From: Amblyornis subalaris | Taxonomy: Eukaryota > Chordata > Aves > Passeriformes > Ptilonorhynchidae | Direction of reading: 5' to 3' | NCBI GenBank assembly: GCA_018881555.1 | Contig: JACAXG010000014.1 | Coordinates: forward strand, 2,827,331-2,891,330 | DNA length: 64,000 nucleotides | Shown: positions 13,739 to 25,477 of the stretch, in pieces | How the letters are laid out: each line of letters starts with the position of its first letter | How positions within the stretch are numbered: the first letter of the stretch is position 1 | Position numbers and translations under genes: made by a program | Notes under the pieces: generated by a model | The model's database searches: none | What the model was told of the DNA's origin: nothing | What the model saw: the letters and a program-made list of their open reading frames with translations, nothing else

Positions 13739-16149
13739 TGACAGATTGGACAGACTATTTTACTTTTTGAAACTGTTGTAGAAACTTTTATGGAATATTT
13801 TGGCTTTGTTTTCCTGGTCATAAAAGTTTTAAAACCAACCAACATCCAGCTCTGGAGGAGGATGTACCTTTCCATTCCACCAGTTTTATTTTTCTCTAAT
13901 CATCAGCTTTAGCAGCATCTTTCCCCTGCCCCCAAAATCTAAAAATCATAAAAATCACTGAGGTCTAGAAAAGAACTCTTTGGCTTCTCTGGAGCTGTGC
14001 TGGCTGTTCCAGCCTGTTTAATCTTCGATCCAAACCTCCATCCCAGTGAACAGTCCATGGATACACTTACATCACCCTGCCTATGGATCCATCCCAAAAT
14101 CCCTGCAGCTGGGATCCCACGGGGGCTCAGGGCTCCTCTCTTCTGTCCCACCACTCCAAAGACACCAAAGCCACCCCCACACTTCAGGGTGGGGTTGGTT
14201 GCTTGTTGGGTTTGGGGTTTTTTTCGATGCAGATTAATTTTTAATAGAGGATCACACTTCATTAACTGGTTATGTGTCAGAAACTTTGCAACAGCAACAA
14301 TTATTTAAACAAGTCAGATTTCTCAAACCCTACTAATCTCCAGCTAGGAAGCAAGAAAGACACATAAAACTTGGGGCACACATAAAAAGCTCTCTGAATG
14401 TCTAGTCCACCACTGGATTTTTGCTCCTTTTCTAACCTCAGGGCATGCAGTATTAGCTAATGGATTTTAAACTAGATCTAGCTCAGTGGAGAAGGCTTTT
14501 CAATTTTACATGCAGCAGAAAAAGTGAGTTTTCACACAGAATTTATATTCCTCGCTGAATTGGAGTCCATTTGCCTTTGATCATCATAAAGAAATATAAA
14601 TCAGCTGTGGCCTTCCTTTTGATTATTTACCCTCTCCCACAGACCCCTCAGGCAGAAGAGACTTGTGTTTGCTGTTGATTAATTTGCTGTTGTGTTTTTT
14701 AAAGGCGTGTGCTTGTTGTGCTTGCTGTAGACAGTGGTGGCAGGAACACGAGGGAATTTTTTATGCTGAAAGCAGTGGACAAGTCACATCCTTTCCTCTT
14801 ATTAGTCCCATTCCAGGAGAGGTGCAGACAAGCCATAAAACCACCCGGCTTTAAACAAATGAGGTGGGAAGTGCTGGATATGAGGGGGTTTTATAGAGCA
14901 GCTATTATTTCACATTTCAACTAGAAAAAAAACCCCCACTGTAATTTCTCAGTGTTGCTCACAGGCACTGTTAAACCAGGAATTACTTGAAGTTAACCCA
15001 CTGCACGTTAATTAGAGATTGCTTGGGCTAAGCTAGACTTTTCTGGAATCTTTTGAACATATGGGGGGGGCAAAAAAAAGTCCTTAAAAAATTCAGCTTC
15101 GGAGAAAAGGTACGGAAACTGTTGCCTCCTTCCTGCTAATTTACAAAATCCTGTAAATCCTGGGTTTAAGGGAAAACCTTGCAAAATGAGACAGGCAGTA
15201 TTGCATTGTGGGGATGAGGAATTCTGTGTTATGAAAGGAGGTGGGTGAGTGCAGGTGGAGACAAGGCACGGGAATGAGGGGTGGGATGCTGAGTAAGGGG
15301 AGAATCCGGCTGGATCCCAGACCCTGGGGCTGAAGGACTTGAGTCCACCCAACACAGGAAATACGGTCCCAAACCTGCCAGCCCTGCTTTCCCCAAACCA
15401 CAAAGTCTGAGCTGGAGAGAGAAAGAAGGAATTCCGAATTTTTTCCACCTCAAAGTCCTGGAGCTGGAGCTGGTGTTTCCGTCCCAGATTGCTGCACGTG
15501 CAGCTCCTGCTGTTGGTGCCATTAACTGGGAAAAGCCAACACTTTTCCTTGTTCCAACCTGCCACTGTAGGTGATTAAATATTGAGCTGGGTTTATTTGG
15601 TTGGTTTGGTTACTCACTGTGAGTGGAGACACCCCGGATTTGGGCAGGAGCAAGGAGCAGGTGCCATGGACATGTGTCTGGGAATGTGGGGACAAGATCC
15701 AGAGCTGCATTTCCCTGCTAATTCCAGCCCCAGGCCCCTGGCAGGAGACTGAAGATAAACCAGCATTTGCTTTCATTGCTATTTGTCCCTGTCCATTGTT
15801 TTATCCCTTGCAGGTACACAGGAATCACCCAACCTGTGGTTTTCGGGATCAGCCCTCAGTGCAAACTATAAAATGTCCCAGCCCCAGGTTCCCATCAGTG
15901 CTTTGTTCCCAAGCTGCTTTTACTTTAACTCTTCTTGCAAAAAAACCAGAATTTCATATATTTTTCTTCATTTCATTAAATAGGGACAGTCCAAATCACC
16001 TCCTCTGCTACCTTTTTAACATGTAAAAAGTTACCAGATGGCAAATGCGTTTCAGATGTGTTGACCACCCTTCCTTGGCAATATCTGGGAATTTTATTTC
16101 TCTTAGCCACTGGTAACCGATGTAGAGAGGAAAATGAGTTAACAGATGA

Positions 16150-16181
16150 TGGGTGGATGCATGGATGGATGAATGGATGGG
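16150..16181 (+). repeat. (ATGG)n microsatellite, imperfect
   Basis: About seven units of GGAT/ATGG with one interruption each of GC and GA. A frame through it codes an MHGWMNGW-type low-complexity peptide, which I do not regard as a gene. Confidence 0.85.
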
Positions 16182-19100
16182 CAACTACAAATTGTTTAAA
16201 TATGATTATCACTCGGAAGTTTTATATAGATCTCTTGTAATCAAGGTTAAATATCCGTGCTGTTGAAATAAAGAAAGAATATTTTAGGGTGTGCAATTAG
16301 TTTTGCAGGTGTTGCCTTGAAATTAGAAAACTCTCTTCTGTCTGGCCCAGGTCTGTAATTAGGATTTTGCAAGCTTGGCTTTCAAAAAAGATTAGAAAAC
16401 AGAGTGGGGTTATATATTCATTCCCAAGCTGCATACAAGGAATAAAAACGTTATTCTTGGCCACATTGTTATCAGTAAAGACAATATTAATGTATCCAAT
16501 TTTATTAAAGTATTAGTCAATGTATTGATGTTGCTGACTGTCCAAATTTACTCCTGCAGGGTTTAAATACTGGAGGCTGCATGACTGCTGGCAATAAAGA
16601 CATTTAAAGCGCAGAAATTTATATATCCAGAAGCATTTCATGAGGTTAATCTAGAATACTGAAGTTAAATTTGGGTGTGAAGGTGAATGGGTAATGGATA
16701 AAGGAATGTCCCAAAACAAGTGTGAGGTCTTCAGCTGGTTCTTGAGCCATTAAAATGCACATATTTCACTTTACAGTGGTACCCATCAGCTGCTTTTTAT
16801 CCTCATGGAAAGCTCCCAGATCCAATTTTAAGGAGGTTTTTCGAAGCTCCTTCTCTTGGACGTCAATGACCGTTGGGAATGTGGGGTAGGCAGGTCGGAT
16901 TTTGGAGTCAACGTGGAAGAAAGAGGGTTTTTAATATGCTGTGATCAGCCTTGCAGGGGTGTCTTGGAAGCCAGGGGCAGGTACTCTCCTTGCCAGTCTG
17001 GTTCTGCTCTCCCCTGCAAAACAGCTCCTTGTTGTTTATCAAAAGATCATTTGAACTATCAAAAACTGCAATCTGCAAAAATAGCCCGGAAATCTCTTGA
17101 GAAAAAAAACCCTTATTGTTGACAAAAACCATGGTTGTGCTCCTTGCTTTTGATTATGACAGGAAAACCTCCAACCCATCAATTCAAAATAGTGTGGGAT
17201 TCTCCTTTGGCACTGCTGTCCCCTAGGAGATGCTGTGCTGTCGCTTTGGGAAGCTGCTCTAGGAGTTACAGCCCTGCACATATACCTGAGGTACAGCTCC
17301 TCACCCCAAATATTTGCAAATCCAGCAGAGCAGACTGAGGAACCTGTTATTATCTCATTTTTCCTGTCTCTATTTTTTGGATTTGAGAAATTAATTTAGA
17401 TTTTTTTTAGCGTATGGGACAGTAACTGCCCAACCTGCTGCTCATTCATTCTCTATAAATACATTAAGTTGTTTAATAAGACTAAACACAAAATTGGAAA
17501 CTCTTACAGGGCTTTTAAGGAAGGATTTGCGAACTCGAGGCTGCAGTTTTGCCAGCTGCTGAGTGCTCTGTGCGAGACATCTGCCTCCACCAGCAGCAAG
17601 AACGAAATACTGCAGGGTCAGCGGTAACCGAGGCTGCTGCTGCTTTGCAATTCCTTGGTGACAGTGATGGATTCTCAAACAAATTGGTGCTTAGATTCCA
17701 GGGGAAAACTCCTGAGCAGATTACAGCACTGTCAGGAGGGGTCAGAGGCACAGCCTGATCTCTGTGACATTGTCCTGCAACCATCACACGGCACAGGGAG
17801 AGGCTTCCTCCTGCCCCTGCCTGAGAGGCACGGACTGAATGCTGAAATATTGCCCCAGCCCTCCCCTAGAAACATTTCAGTTCATATTTAGTGCTTTTCC
17901 TGGTTGTGGGGCAGACAGGGAACGTGTGAACATGTTTGTCCTGTCCCCACCAGCTATTTCCTACACCACAGGCCAAGACAAATAAAAAGGGAAATAAATA
18001 TCTTATCCTATCTAGACCCAAATTTTCAGAGAGGCCATCCCGATGAAAAACAACTCTGCTGAGGACACCCAGTCTTCCAACAGATCCGAAAATCTTCAAG
18101 TGGCAAAGGGCTCCTACGGACACTAATGGATAATTTGTGATTCCCAGTGAGTTGCTGGGAGGCCTGACTTTGTGGCACACACATCTGGGGCACTGAGATC
18201 TGCTTACCCCCTGATGGATTTTGAAATAGTGCCAGGCCGTACACAACCTTCTGATGAAAATGTAAGCAGTGAATTGGCCATCACCAGAAAATCTTCCAGA
18301 CATTAATCCAAAAAGCATCAGAGATCAAAGAGGGAAATTCATGGACTAAGTAAAGGTGTTGGCTGTTCCTAGGACAGAGGTAACTTTGTCTCTGCTGAAA
18401 AGATAAATCTCCCATCTAAGAAAACACAAAATGCGCTATTGCCAAGTTACCACAGCAAAATTAGACTGTATTTCCTTGTTTTCCTCGGGAGCAGAGCACT
18501 GAAGGTTGCTATAATCAGGTGTTGTTATCCATGATATTCAGCATCTCTGCAGCAAAAACCCTAAAATTGGATGCTGTAGAAACTGAGATGATTGAGGCTT
18601 CTCTGACACTTTCCCACCACTGAACACAGGGAACCTCTGCTTTGGGGTGACCTGTGCTCCCAAATCCCCAAAAACCAGTGCTGTGGGAAAAATCACTCTC
18701 AAGGGCAGGAGGAGAGCATCATTTCTTGCGGGGTTTTGTGTTTATTATTAAAAAGACAATCCCAGTGTGTAATTTTTAAGCTATTTGTGCTGATTCCCAT
18801 CTACTTGGGAGCGAGACTGCTGCAAGCACACGGCAGGAATTCCACGCTGGATGCAGCGGGAGCCGGCACCATCCGGCATCCCATTGCTGTTGAGTTGTTG
18901 CAGGCTGATGCAGCATCCCCCAGCTTCAGCTGCCAATCTGCTTAATCAGATCCGCTGTCCCGTGCTGCCTTTCCCACGAGCTCCAAATGAGAGCCTGGAT
19001 CCCTTCCCCTTGTCATCCAGGAGCTCTGGGAGCGCCACGGCCGGGGCAGGTTGTGATTATTTTGACAAGGGGATCACGGCAAACCTTGTACTCTCCCAGA

Positions 19101-20012
19101 GCAAATCACGCTTCATCGTGGTAATTGAGGGGTACATTTCTTCGGGCTGATGACTTCTATCTCTGCAGAACTGCTTTTCAGCCTGGAATGGTACTCGTTC
19201 CCTTCCCTCGCTGACACCAAATGAGCAGGTGTGGAGTTTTATCCTTCACCAACTCTATAATCTGCTGTTATTTCTGCAAGGTAGCCCTTTGAATCAGGTA
19301 TTTCCATTCCAGTCATTTGCTTCCTTTAGCAGTGTTTACATAAATAAAATATGCCAGAGCAATCCAATTTGGAGCTTACGTGATTGCCTCTCCCTCCCTT
19401 TGATCCCCAAACTCTGGAAATGTGATTCCTCTCCTCGGCCCAGATGCTGTCAAACAGAAACATCTCCGAGCCCTCTGCAGTCCAGACCTATCAGTTTTAA
19501 CAACCCTCACTCACAAAAGTAAAATAAGGTAAAAAAAGAAATTAATAACCTTATTCCTAGAAAAGTGATGAGTGGAACGATTTTTTCGTGGCTTTAAATT
19601 ATTGATTGCCCTTAAGCGTCTCATTTCAAGCCTTTTCAAAGGGGAAGCAAACAAGAATGTAATTTACAAATAAAAATCAGTTTAATGAAAGAAGTCCATA
19701 AGACAAATTGATTATGATTCTGGTACGGTTTTGATGAGGAATATTTTTAAATTATTTTGCGAGCTAATCTTCCAGTTACATTCCCGAACTCGGTGATTTA
19801 CCGAGCTTCCCGACGTACATATGGATGAAAAACTAAAAAAGAGAAAGCTGATCAGAGAATGACAGAGATTTTCTAAAAGGGAGATTTACTGAAACGGATC
19901 CTGACTTGCTAAGGCTGCAGAATGTATTTATACGAGTGATTCACCACACGGATGTGGGGAAATGTTCAAATATTTGTGTATCAAGTTTCAGACTCCCATA
20001 AATGTTTGCCGC

Positions 20013-20077
20013 AGAAAGTAACACCGCCTATAAAATATCTGCCTGCTATAGAGAGTAACGCCACCTATAAAACATCT
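20013..20077 (+). repeat. Two-copy tandem repeat, 37-bp period
   Basis: Two 28-bp copies (20,013-20,040 and 20,050-20,077) share 24 positions; all four differences are transitions. Each holds CCTATAAAA, giving two TATA-like boxes 37 bp apart. A weaker third copy (CCCATAAATGTTTGCC) may lie just upstream. No transcript start is evident. Confidence 0.75.
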
Positions 20078-20697
20078 TTGGGCTTCAAATCGTGCATTTC
20101 ACTCAGGAAAAGCAAAACGACAGCATTAACCCAATGCAGAAGCAAGGCTTTACTACCTGGGTGGTAAATAGCCATCACGAGTCTGAGTTCATGACAAGAC
20201 CTTTCCTGCCACGTCCGTGTTTCCACACCAGTTGCTGCATCCAGCAGCTCCATTCTACGTGTTTTCCAGATCTTGGAGTTATGGATCCTGTTAGGACTTG
20301 GCCCAAAAGTCGGTATCAGCACCAGCAGCTTGGGGGTGGCTGTGTCTGCCACAAGAAATCCCTGTGGTCTTGCTGAAAATTCCCCATCCCAGGGAAGGAG
20401 AATCCCTCTGTGGTTGTGGTGCAGGATCAGTTGCTGGTTAGTGCATCCCAGGTTAGGAAAGGTGGAGGAGCTCCTGATTAAAATATATATTTTAAAACCT
20501 CTGTTTGAACAACATCTACTAAAAATTGGTCTGTGGGGCCACATCCTCCAGCCAGAATCTCTCTGGGTGGTTGGAATAATGTGGTGCTACCACTCTTCTC
20601 CCTCAGGATAAAAAAAGAGCTGCCTCCCCAGACCCCAGGTGAAACAGAGCTTGAATGAGGCAAAGATTGACAGAGCATCACCAAAATTGTACTTACA

Positions 20698-20832
20698 TTC
20701 ATGGAATCATGGAATAATGGGATGGTTTGAGTTGGAAAGGACCTTAAAGATCATCTTATCCCAACCCCTTTCCACAGGCAGGGAACCTTCCACTATCCCA
20801 GGTTGCTCCAAGCCCCATCTAGCTGGACACTG
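20698..20832 (-). mobile_element. CR1 LINE 3'-end relic
   Basis: Starts with CATGGAATCATGGAATAA (terminal repeat, reverse complement), then GGAAAGGACCTTAAAGATC and CCAGGTTGCTCCAAGCCCC. 5'-truncated and diverged. Confidence 0.92.
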
Positions 20833-22284
20833 ATGAACAAATCTTAGTCACAAGCAAAACCACGCATATTTTACAAAAGTTGTTTTTAGATTTACTCTTT
20901 TGGTCTGTTTTTACTCCCTGCAATATAACAGCTTGGTTTTTTCTCAGCTTAATGAAGTCGCACGAAAAGGAAGAAAATTAATATCTCTTACTATTTTTTT
21001 ACAGTTTGGAAAACAAGAACTTGAGGAGAAAATGCAGTGTGACATAACCACTGCTGCCGATGTTATATGTTCATGTAGATAATTGAAAATTGCAAGACAA
21101 CATAATTGTCTGACAGAGTTCACAAAAAAAAAAAAAAATGCTGCTGCTGCAGTGCGAACTCCAAAAGTGAGTAAATTTGGAAATACCTTTTTGCACAGAG
21201 GCCAGGGCAAGGTATCATCAGCTGAAAATTCTGTCATTATTCACAGGGCTGCAGTTCAGCTGGGGTAAAATATGACACTCTGCCACTGAACAGCCCCAAA
21301 AAAATCATAAAAACCCGTGTGAATCGTGTAATCACAGGCACCTCTGCCACAGCCTCTTTGTCCTGAAGAAGAACAGAGGATATTTCAGAAAGCACATCCA
21401 CTTTATGTCTTCATCCAAGGAAACAACCACAAATCAATTGGATTAGAGCCGTGCCTGGGTGATCCAGGAGTTAAGGTTGCGCACGTCAGCGTTTCCATTA
21501 GGCTGATAAGTAACCTGCTGGGAGAAACCTCTGCAAAGGAGTTGTCTTATTATTTTCTCCAAATTTTAAATCATTGGTCATTTCGAACCCCTGTCAGCTT
21601 CATTTTGCTGCTGTGAGCCTGCCAGCTTCAGGAACAGCCTTGTGCAGATATTTGTACCTGAAATACCACGTGTGGATTGAATTTATCTGCTCAGGTCGTG
21701 AAAATGAGTGCTCAGCCTCTCCCTGTTGGTGGTAATGGAGGAGTTAAGGCTCCCAGCAATTTTGTGGAATTTATTATTAAAAAATGATCCAGCGAGTTTA
21801 GTCGTCCCTGGGTTTCTTTAATGAAAAGATGTTTAAATATATAAACACATAAAGTAAATATTCGGCTAAAAGTGATTCACGGATGCATTTTTAAAGCTTT
21901 TGTGACAGATTTTAATATAAAGTTTAAACAAAATTACCAGAATAAAGCTTGTGGATATTGAATTCCTGGCTTTGTTATTCTTTTAAGAATATATGATCTG
22001 TTCAGCAACAGAGATAAAAAAAGTATTGCAAAACAGACAAGATCTTAAGTAGGCCAAATTAACCTTGAAAGGAGAAAAAGGCAAAGCTGCACAAAGTACC
22101 AGGGGAAATTGAGGAGACTCACTAAGTCACGAGGCTGTTGTCTCACTGCAAAGTCTGGGTGCAAAGCCATCAGGAAGGATGAGGAAAAAAGGGAAACACC
22201 ACACCCTGGGTGATTTCACAGACAATATATTTCCAGTCACTCCCGTGGAAATCAGGACACTCGGGGCTTCATTTTTTCTGCCAC
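20833..22284. other. Intergenic, no gene seen
   Basis: AT-rich, no N bases. Contains an A15 run (21,124-21,138) followed directly by four TGC units. No exon recognised. Confidence 0.65.
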
Positions 22285-22825
22285 ATCAGAGTCACAGAGG
22301 GGCTGAGGCTGGAGGCGCCTCTGGAGATGATCCAGCCCAGTCCCTGCTGGAACAAAGGCTGGGTTTTGGAAATCTCAGAGGATGGAGACTCCACAACCTG
22401 ATCCTGAGCTTGACCCCATTCTCTTGGGCCTGAACAGATCCCACATTTGTCACTTGGTGCTTGGTGGCTCTTGGCCATCCCTGGGCACCGCTGACAAGAA
22501 CCTTTGGACAATCCCAGCTCCCTCGGCCTCTTGCTCCAATCCCTCCATCCTCTTCCCGGCCCTTTGCTGGAATCGCTCCAATGTGTCCTTGCCTTGGACT
22601 GGGGAGATCAGCACTGGACCTGTGAGGACCTTCAAGAGGTTCCAGTCAGGTCCAGGTCCTGCAGGGTGGCAGCAGATCCCTGTGGCGTGCCAGCCACTGC
22701 TCCCAGCTCCGTGTCCCCTGCAGACCTGCTGAGCTTGCATTTTGCCCCCTCCAAAGTCGTTAACAAGGAGGAGGTTAAGCAGTGCCTGTACCAAGGGAGG
22801 GACCTGCTGTACCCTCAGCAGCAAT
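22285..22825 (-). mobile_element. CR1 LINE fragment, longest in the window
   Basis: Reverse-complement CR1 of a different subfamily from most other copies here: it opens GAGTCACAGAGGGGCTGAGG, then GGAGATGATCCAGCCCAGTC, GATGGAGACTCCACAACC, later CCTTGGACTGGGGAGATCAG (a relic of the conserved 'ACTGGGGAGCCCAGAACTGG' block) and GACCTGCTGAGCTTGC. Spans about 540 bp with many gaps. Open frames across it (up to 135 codons) come from the degraded 3' region, not from an intact reverse transcriptase. Confidence 0.85.
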
Positions 22826-24933
22826 AAATCAGATTTCTGCACAAGATAAGTGTCCATTGAACGAAAATGATGCTCAGCCTCTCTCCTTTTTCCCCCTCAC
22901 TGGCACTACAGAATAGAACACAAGTGCACCTTGGGAAACGAAATTAATATATTCATATAAGGTGGTTTTGCATCTCGAAAACAAGCTCTAAATATCTTCT
23001 AAAATACATTCAATCTCTTTTTAAACTATCGCGGAGGAGCATTCAATTTGTTAGCCAACTAACCGAGCAAAAAGGAATTTACATATAAATTTTTAACAAT
23101 GTGTTTGGAAATTAAATCTCGGGCTTGTTGACCTCTGTGTCTGTGCTCAGCCCAGGGACCTCCTCTACTTTTCGACATCACCACCAAGAGAAGAAGTGCT
23201 TTTGGCAAAGCGTCTTTGGAAAAGCCTTTCCAAACTGTACGTGGGAGCTGAAAAATAAAAATTTAATTGTTTGGCTGGCGGTTCACCCTGCAGAATATTG
23301 ATAATAATGTTTTATCTGAGATAGTTATAATTGTTTTCTTTCAGGAAGCCACATTATAATCACATTAAGACACTTCAGGGCGTCTGCCCTAACAAAGGCA
23401 GGTCCTGCTGGGTCTTATTACTTAAATGTGCTGGCAGTGGCTCTCCCTGCTGCCTGCTCATTTATCTTTTCTGGGCAGAGATTGATCCCAACTTTCCCCA
23501 AGTTGTATTTGTTTTACTAAGAAGAGCATTGATTGATGCCATATGAGCTGAGACAACCAAACTCGGTTTTCTAATGAGAGTTTTTCCAAAAAGCCTCGTG
23601 GAGTGTATTAATTTGTACCGTACCTTACAATCGATTCCTCCATACAGAGAGCAAGGTGACAACCAAAGGATCAAACAAGGATGATTGTTTCCCCATTTGG
23701 CAGGACTCTGCAGGAAAATTTGGGTATTCCTGGGAGGTTGATGGGACTGCTCCTCCCAGAGAGTCAGACACATCCAGTTGGGCTGGTCTGAGAGTGTTGT
23801 AAGGCACATTGATTTGCTGGGAACACATATTTGGGAATATAGCACTAAATACCACGGATAGAGAGTAGCCCTTATTTCTGTGGCAGCTCTGTCGTGGGCA
23901 GATGTGAACGTGCTGATGTGAAAAGGGGCATTAAACATTTCTCACTGAAATACAAACAAACTCTTCACTGGGAAAGTGTATGGACAAGCAACCAACAGCC
24001 TCCCAAGTGCTCCAGCCATTTAGTTCTGAAATTATACTAATTTAGGCAGTTTACTTCAGATTATTTCAAGGCAGAAAGTAGCCAAACACAATAAAGTGTG
24101 CAGAAGAGCTTTACGTTTGCTTCAATACTTCAATTTAAAGAAATTCCTCAGTAAACCAAGGCCACTCTGGGTCACATTCGCCATCCCACTATTCCTGAGC
24201 GGGAATCTTCCTGGAGCACAGCCCAAGGCCTGCAGGAGTACCCCAGAGGTACATCCACCTGGATCCTCTGGTGTCTAATAAAGGGTGGATTTATCTTTAT
24301 TATCAGTGCCAGCACTAAAATCCTGCCTCTCCCCCAGCTTCTAGCTTTGCAAAAATGGAAGGAATTTGATATCTCTGTGATCTCCATCTCTTTGTTAAAT
24401 TTCATTATAAATACTTAATGACCTAAAAGGCCATAACTGGAGAGGTAAACAGAGACATTAGCGAGCAATTTATATATATAGTTTGTATATGCAGCTCATA
24501 TATACCTAAAAATAAATCTCACCTTGATCACAATCTTTTCCTACTTCTCCATGAACATTAGGAAGTAAAATCCTCACCAGCAGCAAATGCAATTAAAGCT
24601 AATTGTGCCTTAGACTCATTCTCCAAATGACAAAGCACAAAGCCTGCATTTTGTACAGGTGAGGCACCACCAGTGTGGAAATGACATTTTTGGGTAATGA
24701 GTGAATTCCCTCTCAGTTTGTTCACTCAGCATGGCCTAAATTAGTTCTGTACCTCCCTTGTATCCCAAGCCAGGAGCATATGCATCAAATTCACAGTAGT
24801 GTGCAGAAACCTTTGGAAAAATATGCAGCAAGGGGTAGAAATTAATTCCTTCTGTTACACCAGAGTGGTACCACTCTTCTGAGGTTGTAATCCAATACAA
24901 ACTGCAGGGCTTTCAAAGCTGAAAACAGGAAAA

Positions 24934-24990
24934 AAACATCCTAATGTGGGGTAAACAGCATTGCAAAACATCCTGGCGTGGGATAAACAG
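24934..24990 (+). repeat. 25-bp direct repeat, 32-bp period
   Basis: Copies at 24,934-24,958 and 24,966-24,990 both read AAACATCCT...GTGGG.TAAACAG and match at 22 of 25 positions. Confidence 0.8.
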
Positions 24991-25433
24991 AATCACTCTG
25001 AGAGTCTTCTGCAGAGAAACTAAAATGGAAGCCACACATTAATACCATTAATGGCACTTTATCCCAGAGTTTTCTTAATGTTGCAGGATCCGAGGGCTCG
25101 AGTTCCACATTAATATCTGTTTTATGACTCCCTCTGCCCTAGGATGAGCCATAATTTCATTATCAATTCCAGACATCCCCGTCTGAGCTGTGTTTTTGGT
25201 GTTTACAATGCTTTTCAAAACAGAGCTAATGAACTGTGTGCTTTAAGGGATTCTGGGGGCTTTGTAGCCAGGCCTGGTATCAGAGACGGAGAGGAAATGG
25301 CAGCAATAAAGTCCAAACGATGCCTGGTGTACAAATAAAAGTTGCAAGCAGCAAGAGCTGTGTCTTTGCATAATCGTGACTCATCTCAGTTATCTGCAAG
25401 GGATGGGGAATCGTGCAATGCTGGTTCATGAGG

Positions 25434-25477
25434 GAAAGGGAGAAGTTCTCCATGAGAAAGGGAGAAGTTCTCCATGC
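25434..25477 (+). repeat. 22-bp tandem duplication
   Basis: Two adjacent 22-bp units differing only at the last base. Each contains the perfect inverted repeat GGAGAAGTTCTCC (arms of 6, one-base spacer). Confidence 0.9.

Larger units (their letters stand above)
12911..20697. other. Intergenic, no gene seen
   Basis: About 7.8 kb with no N bases and no recognised exon. It holds a purine-rich AATAG-type microsatellite (13,629-13,738), a G8 run near 15,063, an ATGG microsatellite (16,150-16,181), a small inverted repeat (19,789-19,805) and a 37-bp-period duplication (20,013-20,077). A 185-codon minus-strand frame (15,008-15,565) resembles nothing known and is probably chance. Confidence 0.65.

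Noticed and set aside
15008..15565. 185-codon minus-strand frame
   Set aside because: No recognisable domain, rich in Ser/Pro/Phe, overlapped by other open frames in all phases; most likely chance.
17866..18318. 150-codon minus-strand frame with Cys pairs (CPRCVCHKV)
   Set aside because: The Cys spacing does not continue into a zinc-finger pattern and no flanking exon or splice context supports it.
22382..22857. Frames of 107-135 codons on both strands
   Set aside because: They fall inside the degraded CR1 fragment; no reverse transcriptase motif is present.
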